Origin: CAYWYR01 sp964462685
Lineage (GTDB): Bacteria > Bacteroidota > Ignavibacteria > Kapaibacteriales > UBA2268
NCBI GenBank assembly: GCA_964462685.1
Contig: CAYWYR010000007.1
Span: 92,544 to 156,543 of the forward strand
DNA: 64,000 nt
Direction of reading: 5' to 3'
Within the stretch, counting starts at the first letter, position 1; every line of letters starts with the position of its first letter. A program made the translations under genes and the position numbers. Below the pieces are notes generated by a model. It was not told the origin of the DNA and ran no database searches. It saw nothing but the letters and a program-made list of their open reading frames with translations. This document shows positions 34,997 through 45,056 of this stretch, piece after piece.

Positions 34997-36517
34997 CTAC
35001 TTCTTCTCAACACTATAAAGATCCAGTCGCCTGTCTTTCAGGTTGCGGACGGCGCCGTAGTTATGAAGCTGTTTCAGCAGATCCAGATCGATATCAACAA
35101 TCAAAGTCATCTCACTGTTTGGAGTTGCCTCGGCTTTTTTTCCGTTGGTAGGGAATGCGAAATCCGAAGGGGTAAATACAGCGGACTGTGCGAACTGTAT
35201 ATCCATATTATTTACCCTCGGCAGATTACCAACTGATCCCGCTATCGCTACATAGCACTCGTTTTCTATTGCGCGGGCCTGAGCACACCGCTGAACCCGG
35301 GTAAAGCCGTTCTGGGTATCGGTAAGGAAAGGTACGAACATGATATTAATGCCGTCACCAGCAAGCAATCTGCCTAACTCCGGAAATTCTACATCATAAC
35401 AGATAAGTATGCCTATAGGGCCACAATCGGTATCGAACTTCTTGATCCTGTTACCGCCAACCATACCCCAATACGATACTTCATTAGGGGTGATATGGAT
35501 TTTTTCATACCTCTCGTTTGTTCCGTCACGCCTAAGCAGAAAACCAACATTATACAGTTTGCCGTTTTCTATAAGCGGCATACTGCCCGATATTATATTG
35601 ATATTATAGGATATGGCATATTTTTGAAGCTCGTCACGGATTGTCTCGGTATGATCGGCAAGCTTGCGAATAGCTTCGTGTTCGGGAAGGTGATTATAGC
35701 GGCTCATAAGTGGGGCGTTGAACAGCTCCGGAAATAAAGCGAAATCTGCTCCGTAACCCGATACCGCGTCCACAAAAAACTCTACCTGATCGAAAAATTC
35801 TGTGTCGGAGTTGAAGTTCCTCATCTGCCACTGTACAAGACCCAGCCTGATGATACTTTTCGCATACTCTTCCACAGAGCCCGGTTCTGTATAATAGATG
35901 TTGTTCCATTCCAAAAGAACGGCATATTCTTGCGAATCGCTATCACCTGGCAGATAGTTCTTCAGTAAACGCCTTACATGGAAATCGTTCGATAGCTGAA
36001 AGCTGAGCACAGGATCATGGATTTCCATACTCTTTACTTTATTGATATACATTCTCGGGGTTAGCTTATCGCCGTGTTCCTTAAAGTTCGGAATCCTCCC
36101 CCCGAAAACAATGGACCGAAGATTAATCCTTTCACAAAGTTCCTTTCTCGCATCATATAGGCGTCGGCCCAACCTATGTCCACGGTATTCGGGCGAAATA
36201 AAAATATCGATCCCGTATAAAATATCCCCTTTATCGGAGTGCCTTGAAAAGCCGCTGCCCCCGACAACCTCATTATAGCTATGGGCTTCTTTCAACATTT
36301 TGGAATCAATCTTCAGGGCAAGAGCCGCCCCCACCACAATATCATCAACCACAACCACAAACTGCCCTTTCGGGAATATCTCGAGCAGTCTCTCGATATT
36401 CTCTTGCGTCCAGTTTGAGCCTGGCATAGAAGGATAGGCCTTAGTCATCGAATCGGCAAGCTGATGGTAATCGCTGTGTTCCAGCTCTCTAACTACTACG
36501 GTATTGATTTCTTTCAT
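34997..36517 (-). CDS. GNAT acetyltransferase fused to carbon-nitrogen hydrolase
   Basis: The 506-aa protein has an N-terminal GNAT domain (about 1-210; IFISPEYRGHRLGRRLYDARKEL carries the acetyl-CoA loop) and a C-terminal nitrilase-superfamily domain (about 228-500) with the catalytic Glu in FALFPELFN, Lys in YEKIHITPNE and Cys in ILICYDVEFPEL. Such fusions occur widely; the hydrolase may cleave amides of acylated metabolites. The actual substrate is unknown. No operon partners. Confidence 0.92.
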   Translation of the reverse strand: MKEINTVVVRELEHSDYHQLADSMTKAYPSMPGSNWTQENIERLLEIFPKGQFVVVVDDIVVGAALALKIDSKMLKEAHSYNEVVGGSGFSRHSDKGDILYGIDIFISPEYRGHRLGRRLYDARKELCERINLRSIVFGGRIPNFKEHGDKLTPRMYINKVKSMEIHDPVLSFQLSNDFHVRRLLKNYLPGDSDSQEYAVLLEWNNIYYTEPGSVEEYAKSIIRLGLVQWQMRNFNSDTEFFDQVEFFVDAVSGYGADFALFPELFNAPLMSRYNHLPEHEAIRKLADHTETIRDELQKYAISYNINIISGSMPLIENGKLYNVGFLLRRDGTNERYEKIHITPNEVSYWGMVGGNRIKKFDTDCGPIGILICYDVEFPELGRLLAGDGINIMFVPFLTDTQNGFTRVQRCAQARAIENECYVAIAGSVGNLPRVNNMDIQFAQSAVFTPSDFAFPTNGKKAEATPNSEMTLIVDIDLDLLKQLHNYGAVRNLKDRRLDLYSVEKK

Positions 36518-36679
36518 AATGATATTGAGGGTGAGATATTAAATAGATTGCAAAATTACTGTAAAAGCAAATAGATCAGATATAAATACTGTGGGAAATA
36601 GGGTTATTAAGCCTCTTAGATTCTTCGCTGCGCTCGGAATGACGTGGGTACCAGCTATAGCCACATCAACCTCAATACA

Positions 36680-36711
36680 AAAAAAAGCCCTCCAAAAAAT
36701 GGAAGGCTTTA
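36680..36711 (-). terminator. Intrinsic terminator of dnaA
   Basis: On the minus strand a stem AAAGCCTTCCA pairs with TGGAGGGCTTT (one G-T pair) and leads into a run of T. It lies 23 bp after the dnaA stop. Confidence 0.85.
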
Positions 36712-36734
36712 CCTGATATATATTTTCAGAGTTT

Positions 36735-38255
36735 TTAGGCTTCGTACTCTCGTTGTAGTTTGGCTAACAAGTGTTCATAGCTGGCGCGAACCGTTTTATC
36801 GGTAACGATATAATTATCGATTGCCTGGCAGGAGTGAAGTACAGTAGAGTGGTCTCGACCGCCAAATGCCGCACCGATTCTTTTGAGTGATATTTTCGTC
36901 AGTTTCTTTATCAGATACATGGACATCTGTCTTGTAAGAGCGATTTCCTGCTTTCTGGATTTGGACTCAACTACGCTTACATCCATATTATAGTAATCTG
37001 CTACTACCTTTTTGATGGAATCAACATTTAGTATTTTCTCATCTTTTTTCGATGTTACAGGCTCTACCACTTCTCTTGCCAGGTCTAAATCGAGAGGGCG
37101 GTTATCAAATGTCGTATGGGCGAGTATGGATATAAGGCAGCCTTCCAGCTCCCTGATGCTTGTGGTTACTTTTTTGGCGATATACTCTACTACGTCCTGT
37201 GGGAACTCAATACCTTCGGCAGCCGATTTTTTCTGGATAATAGCCATGCGGGTCTCATAGCTCGGCTTTTGGATATCGACCGTTAATCCCCACTGAAAGC
37301 GTGAGATAAGCCTGTCGTCTATGCCTTTCAGTTCGCTAGGTGTTCTGTCGGCTGTCAGTATTATCTGTTTGCCCGCTTGGTGCAGCGCGTTAAAGGTATG
37401 GAAAAAATTGTCCTGTGTTTTTTCTTTGCCTTCAAGGAACTGGATATCATCGATAATCAATACATCAACTTTTCTGTATTGGTCAACAAATTCCGATACT
37501 TTATTGTTTTTTATAGCAGAAACATACTCCATAGTGAACTTCTCGGAGTTGGTATAAAGCACATTTGTATTAGGCTTGCTCTCTACGATATGGTTACCCA
37601 CTGCATGTAACAGGTGGGTTTTGCCAAGTCCGGTATCACCGTAAACGAATATGGGGTTATAGCGGGTTCTGCCAGGATTTTCAGCAACGGCCATAGCCGC
37701 AGAGAATGCAAGTTGATTGCTTTCACCTGTAATATATTTATCGAAAGTATATACGGGGTTTAAGCCCGTATCACGGTTTTTCAGTTGAGGATGGTAAGCC
37801 CCACGAGCCTCAAATTTAAGCGTACCCTGGCTGCCGAAAGGCTCGCTGGATAGAGCCGGGACTCTCACTGCCTCGTCTGGAATACCGGAATTAGGATTAC
37901 TGTTTATCCTTATCTCGTATTCGAACTTTGTACTGTCGCCGAATACGCGGGATATGGTTTTCTTTACAAGATCGTAATATTGCTGTTCGAGGTAATCGAC
38001 AAAAAACTGTGAAGGTGCTTGGATGGTAACAAGCTCTTCTTCCCATTTGACTGGCTTTAGGGGAACAAACCATGTCTTGTATTGGGATATATTTATATTA
38101 TCCTTGATAATTGAAAGGGACTGGTTCCAGTTGAGAACGAGTTTCTTGTACTCAGGTGTAGATCTGTAATCCGTAGTTGGATTAGATAATTTTTGTTCTA
38201 GCGTTAGATCGCCATTTGAATTTGCATTAGCTGTGGAGGCTATATTACTGCTCAT
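36735..38255 (-). CDS. dnaA: Chromosomal replication initiator protein DnaA
   Basis: The 506-aa protein has domain I (about 38-125, KLVLNWNQSLSIIKDNINISQYKTWF), a variable linker, the AAA+ core with Walker A GDTGLGKTHLL (about 208) and Walker B VDVLIIDDIQFLEGKEKTQ, and domain IV with the DnaA-box-binding signature GGRDHSTVLHSC. It binds DnaA boxes and opens the origin. dnaN is not adjacent. The N-terminus carries about 35 residues before domain I, longer than usual. Confidence 0.98.
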   Translation of the reverse strand: MSSNIASTANANSNGDLTLEQKLSNPTTDYRSTPEYKKLVLNWNQSLSIIKDNINISQYKTWFVPLKPVKWEEELVTIQAPSQFFVDYLEQQYYDLVKKTISRVFGDSTKFEYEIRINSNPNSGIPDEAVRVPALSSEPFGSQGTLKFEARGAYHPQLKNRDTGLNPVYTFDKYITGESNQLAFSAAMAVAENPGRTRYNPIFVYGDTGLGKTHLLHAVGNHIVESKPNTNVLYTNSEKFTMEYVSAIKNNKVSEFVDQYRKVDVLIIDDIQFLEGKEKTQDNFFHTFNALHQAGKQIILTADRTPSELKGIDDRLISRFQWGLTVDIQKPSYETRMAIIQKKSAAEGIEFPQDVVEYIAKKVTTSIRELEGCLISILAHTTFDNRPLDLDLAREVVEPVTSKKDEKILNVDSIKKVVADYYNMDVSVVESKSRKQEIALTRQMSMYLIKKLTKISLKRIGAAFGGRDHSTVLHSCQAIDNYIVTDKTVRASYEHLLAKLQREYEA

Positions 38256-38928
38256 ATTTTTTCCTGTTTGTCATTGTTTCCATCGACCTGCATAACCGGT
38301 AGATACTCTCAGCATTGTCAATATATGGATCAGGTGGGGGAAACCTGATTCATATTAGAACGCTGTTATGTCGCTTCACGGATTTACCGGTAAACCTATA
38401 TCACCTGAATAAGACAAGTATAAAATCTGTGCCAACTTCCGGTGAGTCCCGAATACATCAAAACTTTTTGTTTTGCCATTTCGGAGGGGGCACAATTTGA
38501 AAATCCTGAAGTATAAATGCAAGTAAAACTGTCGATAAATTTTTGTTGATTGCGTTTGGATTTGTCGCTATTCTTGTAACCGTTCTGTTGGTGGGAGCTC
38601 CATCGGCTTAACACATTTTTAACAGACATATACCAATTAATTGTGGAAAACTATGTTTTGTTTCATAGAAATTAATCTCTATAAACAATGGTAAATATAG
38701 CGATTGCCTACACAGAAAGCTATAATGGTCGCATAGGTGACAGTCAGAATCTTTTTAGTTGATCTGTCACCAAACAAAAATTGTTAATAACTGAAGTTAT
38801 TGCTTTAACAGAATATTAACTTTTGAAATAAAAAGATATTTATATCATATAAGCTTAAGTGTAAGTAGTATAATTATAATCTATATAACTAATCTGCACC
38901 TAATCTAAAACTTTCACGTTAGGGTATT
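38256..38928. other. Intergenic region upstream of dnaA
   Basis: These 673 bp hold no credible gene. Visible elements are a stem-loop (38329-38349, ATCAGGT / ACCTGAT), a 12-bp palindrome TTTACCGGTAAA (38383-38394), and one DnaA-box-like site (38642-38650, reverse of TTTTCCACA). Clustered DnaA boxes and a clear AT-rich unwinding element beside them are not seen, so an origin cannot be claimed. The region should carry the divergent promoters of dnaA and of the T9SS cargo gene. Confidence 0.5.
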
Positions 38929-41466
38929 ATGAACAGATTTTTTCTCCATTTGATCTGCCTGTTTACTGTATGTTTTACATGCGGTGCTCCTCTCTTCGGC
39001 CAAGACCCTTATACCGATCCGGATTATGAGTTTTATTGGGAAAAGGGGCTGCTTAACCTACCTACCCCCGCAGAGCATTCTTATGATTTTTATGATGATA
39101 TGATATATCTGGATATCTTCTTTTTAGATGATCAGCCGAATATAGGATGGGCTTGTGGTTTTAATTCTGTTATACTCAAAACAACCGATGCCGGAGTTAA
39201 CTGGGATGTAATAGATATAGACCGCCAGATCATAAACGAACATAGTAATGGCAGTACAACCGGGAACCTCGCCCAGTTTGAAACGATCCAGTTTCTTAAT
39301 GAAAATGTCGGTTATGTTTCCGGCCCTCTGGATGGATCTGATCTTCGCGGCTGTATCTATAAATCAGATGACGGCGGGCTGACATGGAGAGACATCACCC
39401 CTCCGGCACATGATGGCACCAATCTATCTCTCTGGGGTTTTCATTTCTACGATGAAAACAGAGGGGTTTTGCTAGGGCAGGGTGCGGGATTTGTAGGTAC
39501 ATGTGAGTTTAACAGAGTATATACCACAACCGATGGTGGCAGAACCTGGAATTTCGTTGATATGTCAATCCTTAACATCAAACTATCGGATCCTTTGTTT
39601 ATTGACCGCGACAGAGTTCTTCTTATAGGTGGTTCTAGGATATTCGAAATGGATTTCGATTTGGTACATCTAGACCTGGGACTGCCTAGGATAATATCAA
39701 GAACCACCGATGGAATAGACCAGGAAACTTTCGACTGGCATGAAGAGATAGATGTCATCAATAATACTATTCTCATACCCTCTTCTACTGGGTGCCACGG
39801 TAGCCGTACAGAAGGGCAGATAAGATGGAGCTCAGACTTTGGGAGATCATGGTTCCAAGTGAGAACGCCAGGGCCGAATTATGGTAGTTTTTTGATAGAC
39901 GAATCGATTGGCTGGATAGCCGGACAAGTGAACGGTGCATATTATACTACAGATGCAGGTATTACTTGGCAGGAGGTAGGATGCGGTATTGATGACCCCG
40001 CAGATGGTGATGATATTTATTTTACTGACAGAACAACCGGCTATCTAGCGGCAAATGGCGTTTATAAACTAATGTTCGGCACGCTTGAAGAACAAATACC
40101 CGATACTATCAATATAGTAAAATGTGCAGGAGGGGATACCCTTATCGGAAATCCTATGACAATAGGTAATGTTATTTGGAATACGGGCGCGCGTTCCCAG
40201 ACTATTCGGGTAACCGAGCCGGGAGTTTATACAAGAAGAAATACATACCCTAACACACCATCGGCTTCAAATCCATATTGCGATCAGACCGATGTTGTCG
40301 TTTATAATATCACCAGCTTTGAAAAACCGGCAACTGATTTCACTGTATTGCCCGACAAAAGAGATCACTGTGAAGGCGATATAGTTGAAATATCTTTTAC
40401 TGGGGATACCGATTTTATCGAATGGCTTGACAATGGCAATACCGACCCAAACAGAGTTATAACCCAAACGGGGAGTTATATCGCAGTAAGCGAAGATAAC
40501 CGCGGATGTATTTTCTATGATACGTTGGCTCTGACTTTTCATAGTTTTCCTGAGGTAAACCTGACTGCCCTTACTGAGCTTGACTTCTGTCAGGGATTTG
40601 AGGGTTTTGTTGAAGCCACCCCGGGATATGCTTCCTATCAGTGGTTGAGGGACGGTGAGCCTTGGGAGAATTCCATGGGCAATCTTGTAACTATTACAGA
40701 AACGGGGTATTACAGTGTAATAGTGGAAAATGAGTACGGCTGTGCGACCTTGAGCGATTCTGTATATTCAAATGTGAGACAGGATAGTAACAGGTTGGCT
40801 ATATCGCCGGGGGATAGGTTTGATTATTTCGGAATGATAGAAAGCGGGCTTACAAACTGCATAACGTATGAGCTTATCAATACAGGCACAGCGGATTATA
40901 CGGTCGAAGAAATATATTTTTACAGGAATGTGGAATTTACTTTCCCATCTGCCCAGTTCCCTGTGACTATACCTGGCAGCGGTAGCATTGATGTAACGGT
41001 ATGCTACTCACCTTATGCGATGCATGACACAACCGACCGCGACACTATGTATCTATCAGATCAGTGTACCCCTCATGAACTCTTGGCAGAGGGGGACCCG
41101 CTAATCTTCGGTTATTCAGATGAGACTGAATGTGAGACAGAACTTACTATGAGAGGCGTGAACTCTGAAGACGTCATACTATTCGAGAGGGTTATATCAA
41201 TCTATCCAAACCCAACGGAAGGTTCTGTAAGGTTAGATGTAATACTTCGGTCAGAGGCGCCACTTGATCAGTTCGGTAGATTCTTTCTTTACTCTTCCGA
41301 AGGGCAGCCGCTCTCACCTATTGTTCCTACGATAATAGAATCAACAGAAAGCAGTGGATATTTTTATGCTACGATAGAATTCGATCTTATCGATTTCCCG
41401 AGTGGGATGTATTTTATACGTGATATATTCGGCGAGATCAGCGGTCAGATTATATTAGAGAAATAA
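38929..41466 (+). CDS. T9SS-secreted protein with photosystem-stability/BNR-like repeats
   Basis: The 845-aa protein has a signal peptide (to about 25), then beta-propeller-type repeats with KTTDAGVNWDVI, KSDDGGLTWRDI, TTTDGGRTWNFV and YTTDAGITWQEV (about 60-390), which fit YCF48/BNR-like sequences. Ig-like segments follow (about 400-600), then a region with CITYELINTGTADYTV, and a C-terminal type IX sorting domain (about 765-845, ISIYPNPTEGSVRLDV to SGQIILEK). It should cross the outer membrane by T9SS and be surface-attached or released. The T9SS machinery itself is not in this window. Confidence 0.9.
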   Translation: MNRFFLHLICLFTVCFTCGAPLFGQDPYTDPDYEFYWEKGLLNLPTPAEHSYDFYDDMIYLDIFFLDDQPNIGWACGFNSVILKTTDAGVNWDVIDIDRQIINEHSNGSTTGNLAQFETIQFLNENVGYVSGPLDGSDLRGCIYKSDDGGLTWRDITPPAHDGTNLSLWGFHFYDENRGVLLGQGAGFVGTCEFNRVYTTTDGGRTWNFVDMSILNIKLSDPLFIDRDRVLLIGGSRIFEMDFDLVHLDLGLPRIISRTTDGIDQETFDWHEEIDVINNTILIPSSTGCHGSRTEGQIRWSSDFGRSWFQVRTPGPNYGSFLIDESIGWIAGQVNGAYYTTDAGITWQEVGCGIDDPADGDDIYFTDRTTGYLAANGVYKLMFGTLEEQIPDTINIVKCAGGDTLIGNPMTIGNVIWNTGARSQTIRVTEPGVYTRRNTYPNTPSASNPYCDQTDVVVYNITSFEKPATDFTVLPDKRDHCEGDIVEISFTGDTDFIEWLDNGNTDPNRVITQTGSYIAVSEDNRGCIFYDTLALTFHSFPEVNLTALTELDFCQGFEGFVEATPGYASYQWLRDGEPWENSMGNLVTITETGYYSVIVENEYGCATLSDSVYSNVRQDSNRLAISPGDRFDYFGMIESGLTNCITYELINTGTADYTVEEIYFYRNVEFTFPSAQFPVTIPGSGSIDVTVCYSPYAMHDTTDRDTMYLSDQCTPHELLAEGDPLIFGYSDETECETELTMRGVNSEDVILFERVISIYPNPTEGSVRLDVILRSEAPLDQFGRFFLYSSEGQPLSPIVPTIIESTESSGYFYATIEFDLIDFPSGMYFIRDIFGEISGQIILEK

Positions 41467-41510
41467 TATCCTACCTAAACGCAATACTGATTATATTTGG
41501 GTAGAATAGT

Positions 41511-44063
41511 ATAACTTTTTTTGAAAGCAGTACGGCTATAGAAAATCATAACAATACAGTTGCCGCCAGTAAGGATATACTATGCAGCCATTGCGGAGAT
41601 AAATGTGTACAGATAATCGAAAGATCTGAAGAAAAGTTTTGCTGCACGGGCTGTGCCACCGTTTACGAGCTATTGCATGAAGCAGGGCTGGAATCATTTT
41701 ACGTTAGGGCAAAAGATTCAGAGTTCAGCTTAAAAGGTGTCGACACGAGGGATGCGAAAGGAAGTTTTGATTATTTAGACGATCCCGATACCCGAGCCAG
41801 CCTATTAAAGTTAGATACGTCTTCATCGGCTTCGGTTGTTTTCCTGCTGCCCGCGATACACTGTTCTGCCTGCATATATCTGCTGGAAAGTCTTCCGGTA
41901 CTGCTCGGGGGAATAAGAGAGTCCCGTATAGATTTTCTGAACAAAAAGTGCACCGTCTTATTTGATCCCAATACTATAAAGCTATCTGAAATAGCATTGT
42001 TTCTAACTAAGATCGGTTATAAACCCGATATCAGTCTTGGCGGGTCAGAGGACAGTCAAAAATCAGCTCAGAAGAAAAGACTTTCGTCTCTTTATCTGAA
42101 AATTGGTGTCGCCTTTTTCTGTTTCGGCAATATCATGATGCTGGCTTTGCCCGAGTATTTGTCAAACAGCGGCGGGCTGGATGAAGAGATACTAGGCTTT
42201 ATATCTGATATCCAATTATATCTGGGCATTCCCTTGCTTTATGCGCTATCCGGATATCTGAAATCCGCTTGGGGCAGTATCAGAGCCAAGAAGATCAATC
42301 TGGATGTTCCGATATCGATAGGTATTCTATCTTTATTTCTGAGAAGCATTTACGAGATAGTTAGTGAGACTGGCCCGGGCTATATGGACTCTCTCGCTGG
42401 ATTGGCGTTTTTCCTCTTGGTGGGTAGGCTGTTTCAGGAAAAAACCTATCAAGGCCTTTCTTTCTCACGAGACCACGCTTCGTTTTTCCCACTTTCAGCT
42501 CAGAGAGTCATCAAGGATAAAACCGAGAGCATTCCCGTAAAGAATATCGGCGAGGGTGATATACTAAGCTTTAGAAACGGTGAGATATTACCTATCGAAT
42601 GTACGCTTCTGTCACAAAGTGCGAGTATAGATTATTCGTTTGTAACAGGCGAGGCCGAACCAGAAGAAGTAAGTAATGGTGAAATGATGTTTACCGGTGG
42701 CAGGGTAGTAGGTTCAAGCGTCAAAGCCGTTGCCAACAGCGATTTTGATCAGGCATATTTGAACTCGCTTTGGAACAGAGCTGATAAGCAAGAAAATATC
42801 ACTGAGGGAACAGGGTTATCAGTTATTAGCGATACCGTATCGAAATGGTTTACTATAGTTATATTATCGATAGCTGCGATATCATTTTTTTACTGGTACA
42901 TAATGGGAAGTGGCGAGGCTTTTTCTATAGTCGCCGCTATCTTGATTGTCGCTTGCCCGTGTGCTTTGGCTCTTACGATTCCTTTTACCTACGGAACAGT
43001 GATGAGGCTACTTGGCAAAAAGGGTCTTTATCTTCGTTCGGATATCGTTATAGAAAGGATGGCCGATATCGGCACTGTGGTATTCGATAAGACAGGTACA
43101 TTAACTTACACCGCGCTCGAAACCGATGGAACTATAAACTGGTCCGGTAATCCCGATAGCAAGAAGAAAAATTATCTGATAAATATAATCAATACTGCTG
43201 CCGGTGAATCATCACACCCTGTAAGCAGGGCTATCAAGAAAGCCACTGAAGACGATCAATCGACTAAGTCCTATCATAGCATCTTATCAACTGAAGAGTT
43301 GCCAGGCAAAGGAATATCTGTTGTAGTTCAGGCTAAAACCCAAGCGGGAGGTCATGATAATATCTCCGTTGATATAGGTTCAGCAGAATGGATAATTTCA
43401 AGGTATCCAGAATCAGGTGTTCAGAATTTTTCATTCAAAAACCATAGAGCATCTGTTTCAGGTACTTACATTTCGGTAAACGGAAGGATTGTAGCAAACT
43501 TTGAAGCAGCCAATAAATGGCGGCCCGGGTTAAAAGGTATTTTCGACAATCTAAAAATGAACGGCTACAGTATAAGTGTTCTTTCGGGTGATAATGATAC
43601 AGATGCGGAAGCTTTGAGCAATACCGGCCTGGATAGAGAATCGATGAATTTTAATATGAAGCCTGAGGGTAAAGCGGACCATATTCGGGGTTTGAAAAGT
43701 AGATCAGATAATGGCGTTCTGATGGCAGGGGACGGATTGAACGATATCTCAGCTTTATCGATTGCGGATGTAGGGATTGCGGTAACCGAGGATACTGGCA
43801 ATTTCACGCCAAGCTCGGACGGTATATTACTCGGCGAAAAACTTGATTTACTTCGTAAAGCCCTGATACTTTCTAAAAAAGCAAGAAAAACGGTTTATCT
43901 GTCTATGGGTGTATCGTTTTTGTATAATATCGTGGGCCTTTCATTCGCAGTAGCTGGAAATCTTACACCTGTTGCTGCTGCTATACTAATGCCTATTAGC
44001 TCTGTTACTATAGTACTGATAACTACTGGTAAATCTATTTTCGACGAAAAGATCACTACCTAA
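41511..44063 (+). CDS. ccoI: CcoI/FixI-type copper P1B-ATPase with unclear start
   Basis: Reading in frame from 41505, the product includes a Cys-rich N-terminus typical of CcoI (CSHCGDKC and FCCTGCATVYELL), an HMA domain with CSAC (about 110-180), membrane helices, the CPC copper motif (IVACPCALAL), the phosphorylation site DKTGTLT and GDGLNDISAL. It loads copper into cbb3 oxidase in known systems. No ATG, GTG or TTG exists between the stop at 41502 and TTG 41673, which would cut off the Cys-rich module. ATA 41511 is the first sense codon resembling a start. The start is therefore uncertain; the coding identity is not. ccoNOP genes are not nearby. Confidence 0.85.
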   Translation: MTFFESSTAIENHNNTVAASKDILCSHCGDKCVQIIERSEEKFCCTGCATVYELLHEAGLESFYVRAKDSEFSLKGVDTRDAKGSFDYLDDPDTRASLLKLDTSSSASVVFLLPAIHCSACIYLLESLPVLLGGIRESRIDFLNKKCTVLFDPNTIKLSEIALFLTKIGYKPDISLGGSEDSQKSAQKKRLSSLYLKIGVAFFCFGNIMMLALPEYLSNSGGLDEEILGFISDIQLYLGIPLLYALSGYLKSAWGSIRAKKINLDVPISIGILSLFLRSIYEIVSETGPGYMDSLAGLAFFLLVGRLFQEKTYQGLSFSRDHASFFPLSAQRVIKDKTESIPVKNIGEGDILSFRNGEILPIECTLLSQSASIDYSFVTGEAEPEEVSNGEMMFTGGRVVGSSVKAVANSDFDQAYLNSLWNRADKQENITEGTGLSVISDTVSKWFTIVILSIAAISFFYWYIMGSGEAFSIVAAILIVACPCALALTIPFTYGTVMRLLGKKGLYLRSDIVIERMADIGTVVFDKTGTLTYTALETDGTINWSGNPDSKKKNYLINIINTAAGESSHPVSRAIKKATEDDQSTKSYHSILSTEELPGKGISVVVQAKTQAGGHDNISVDIGSAEWIISRYPESGVQNFSFKNHRASVSGTYISVNGRIVANFEAANKWRPGLKGIFDNLKMNGYSISVLSGDNDTDAEALSNTGLDRESMNFNMKPEGKADHIRGLKSRSDNGVLMAGDGLNDISALSIADVGIAVTEDTGNFTPSSDGILLGEKLDLLRKALILSKKARKTVYLSMGVSFLYNIVGLSFAVAGNLTPVAAAILMPISSVTIVLITTGKSIFDEKITT

Positions 44064-44068
44064 AAGGC

Positions 44069-44998
44069 TTAATCTTTCCTAAGATTTCTTTCTATTTCTT
44101 CTCTTTTCAGATCGCCGGGCAGCTCATAATTAATCGATGGTGGCTGAATGGTATCACCTTTATCGCTTCCCATTCTCAATAGTGGCAGTTCAGAGTTATT
44201 GCTTTTTGGGGAAGAGTTAGATGGTTTATTATCGGATTCAATATACATCATAACCCCGTTTTCATAAACGGGTATTGAGTTGGGGGAAGGTTTGATTTTA
44301 GACCTTACTTTCTCAGGTAGATTATATTCAATACCCGTGTAACTTTCTGATTGCTCTCGGGATTCAGGTAATGGCCTTAACCTGTTATAAAGATAGCCTT
44401 TTTCCTTTCCCTGCTTATATAATTTTTTAGAGAATACAGGATTGGAAAGTTTTGAATCTTTGGTAGAAGTGATATTATCCGGATTCGAGGACTTTTCTCC
44501 TGTAATGCCAAGGGGTTTATCTGTATCTGCTACCGAAGCAAGCATAAGTCTTTTTTTATAGCCTGGAAGCCTGGTAAATGTATAAGTATTCCCAGACTTT
44601 GTAAAGTCAAACTTGTTGCCGGAAAGAGCTATCCCGAATTCTGTTACAGGGATAAGAATATTTCTGGAATCTGAAAGGTCCCTTATAGCTGGATATAGCA
44701 TTTGGTGAACGCTTTCCAAACCGAATTCTTCTAATCTAAAGAAAAAGCTGCCCGGCAGGAAAGTCATACTGCTATTATCGGTAAAGGCCATATTCTTCTC
44801 TACCTCGGCACCAGATCCGAGAACTACGGATCCCGTGTTCATCAGAGAAAGGAACTCTCTTCCGTTGTATTTAACAGTCGGCTTTATTATCTTACCGTAA
44901 TCAGTATGGAAAGTAGCCGATACAGCATAGTAGGAATAATTCCAGCAGCCTGAGATGCTAAAGAGAATAACGAGAAATATTTTTAATCTAATTTTCAT
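44069..44998 (-). CDS. Lipoprotein of unknown function
   Basis: The 309-aa protein has a lipobox (LFSISGCWNY). Residues about 30-150 look like a FecR-like beta region (GKIIKPTVKYNGREFLSLMNTGSVVLGSGAEVEK, LPGSFFFRLEEFG), followed by a Ser/Lys/Pro-rich low-complexity tail. It converges with ccoI (5 bp apart). It could be an envelope anchor; no defined family is recognised. Confidence 0.65.
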   Translation of the reverse strand: MKIRLKIFLVILFSISGCWNYSYYAVSATFHTDYGKIIKPTVKYNGREFLSLMNTGSVVLGSGAEVEKNMAFTDNSSMTFLPGSFFFRLEEFGLESVHQMLYPAIRDLSDSRNILIPVTEFGIALSGNKFDFTKSGNTYTFTRLPGYKKRLMLASVADTDKPLGITGEKSSNPDNITSTKDSKLSNPVFSKKLYKQGKEKGYLYNRLRPLPESREQSESYTGIEYNLPEKVRSKIKPSPNSIPVYENGVMMYIESDNKPSNSSPKSNNSELPLLRMGSDKGDTIQPPSINYELPGDLKREEIERNLRKD

Positions 44999-45056
44999 TA
45001 AGTAAGATATATCGGCACATTTGAATAAAATCTTTAAAAGAACTGGATGCCGTGTA

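Noticed and set aside
38396..38629. A 77-codon reading frame on the minus strand between dnaA and the T9SS cargo gene
   Set aside because: Its composition has no signal peptide or domain pattern, it covers the stem-loop/palindrome region, and it does not resemble rpmH or other genes usually next to dnaA.
38642..38650. DnaA-box-like site as a replication origin
   Set aside because: One site is not enough; no box cluster or unwinding element is visible.
41673..44063. Short ccoI start at TTG 41673
   Set aside because: It would remove the Cys-rich CcoI module that is plainly encoded in the same frame upstream.
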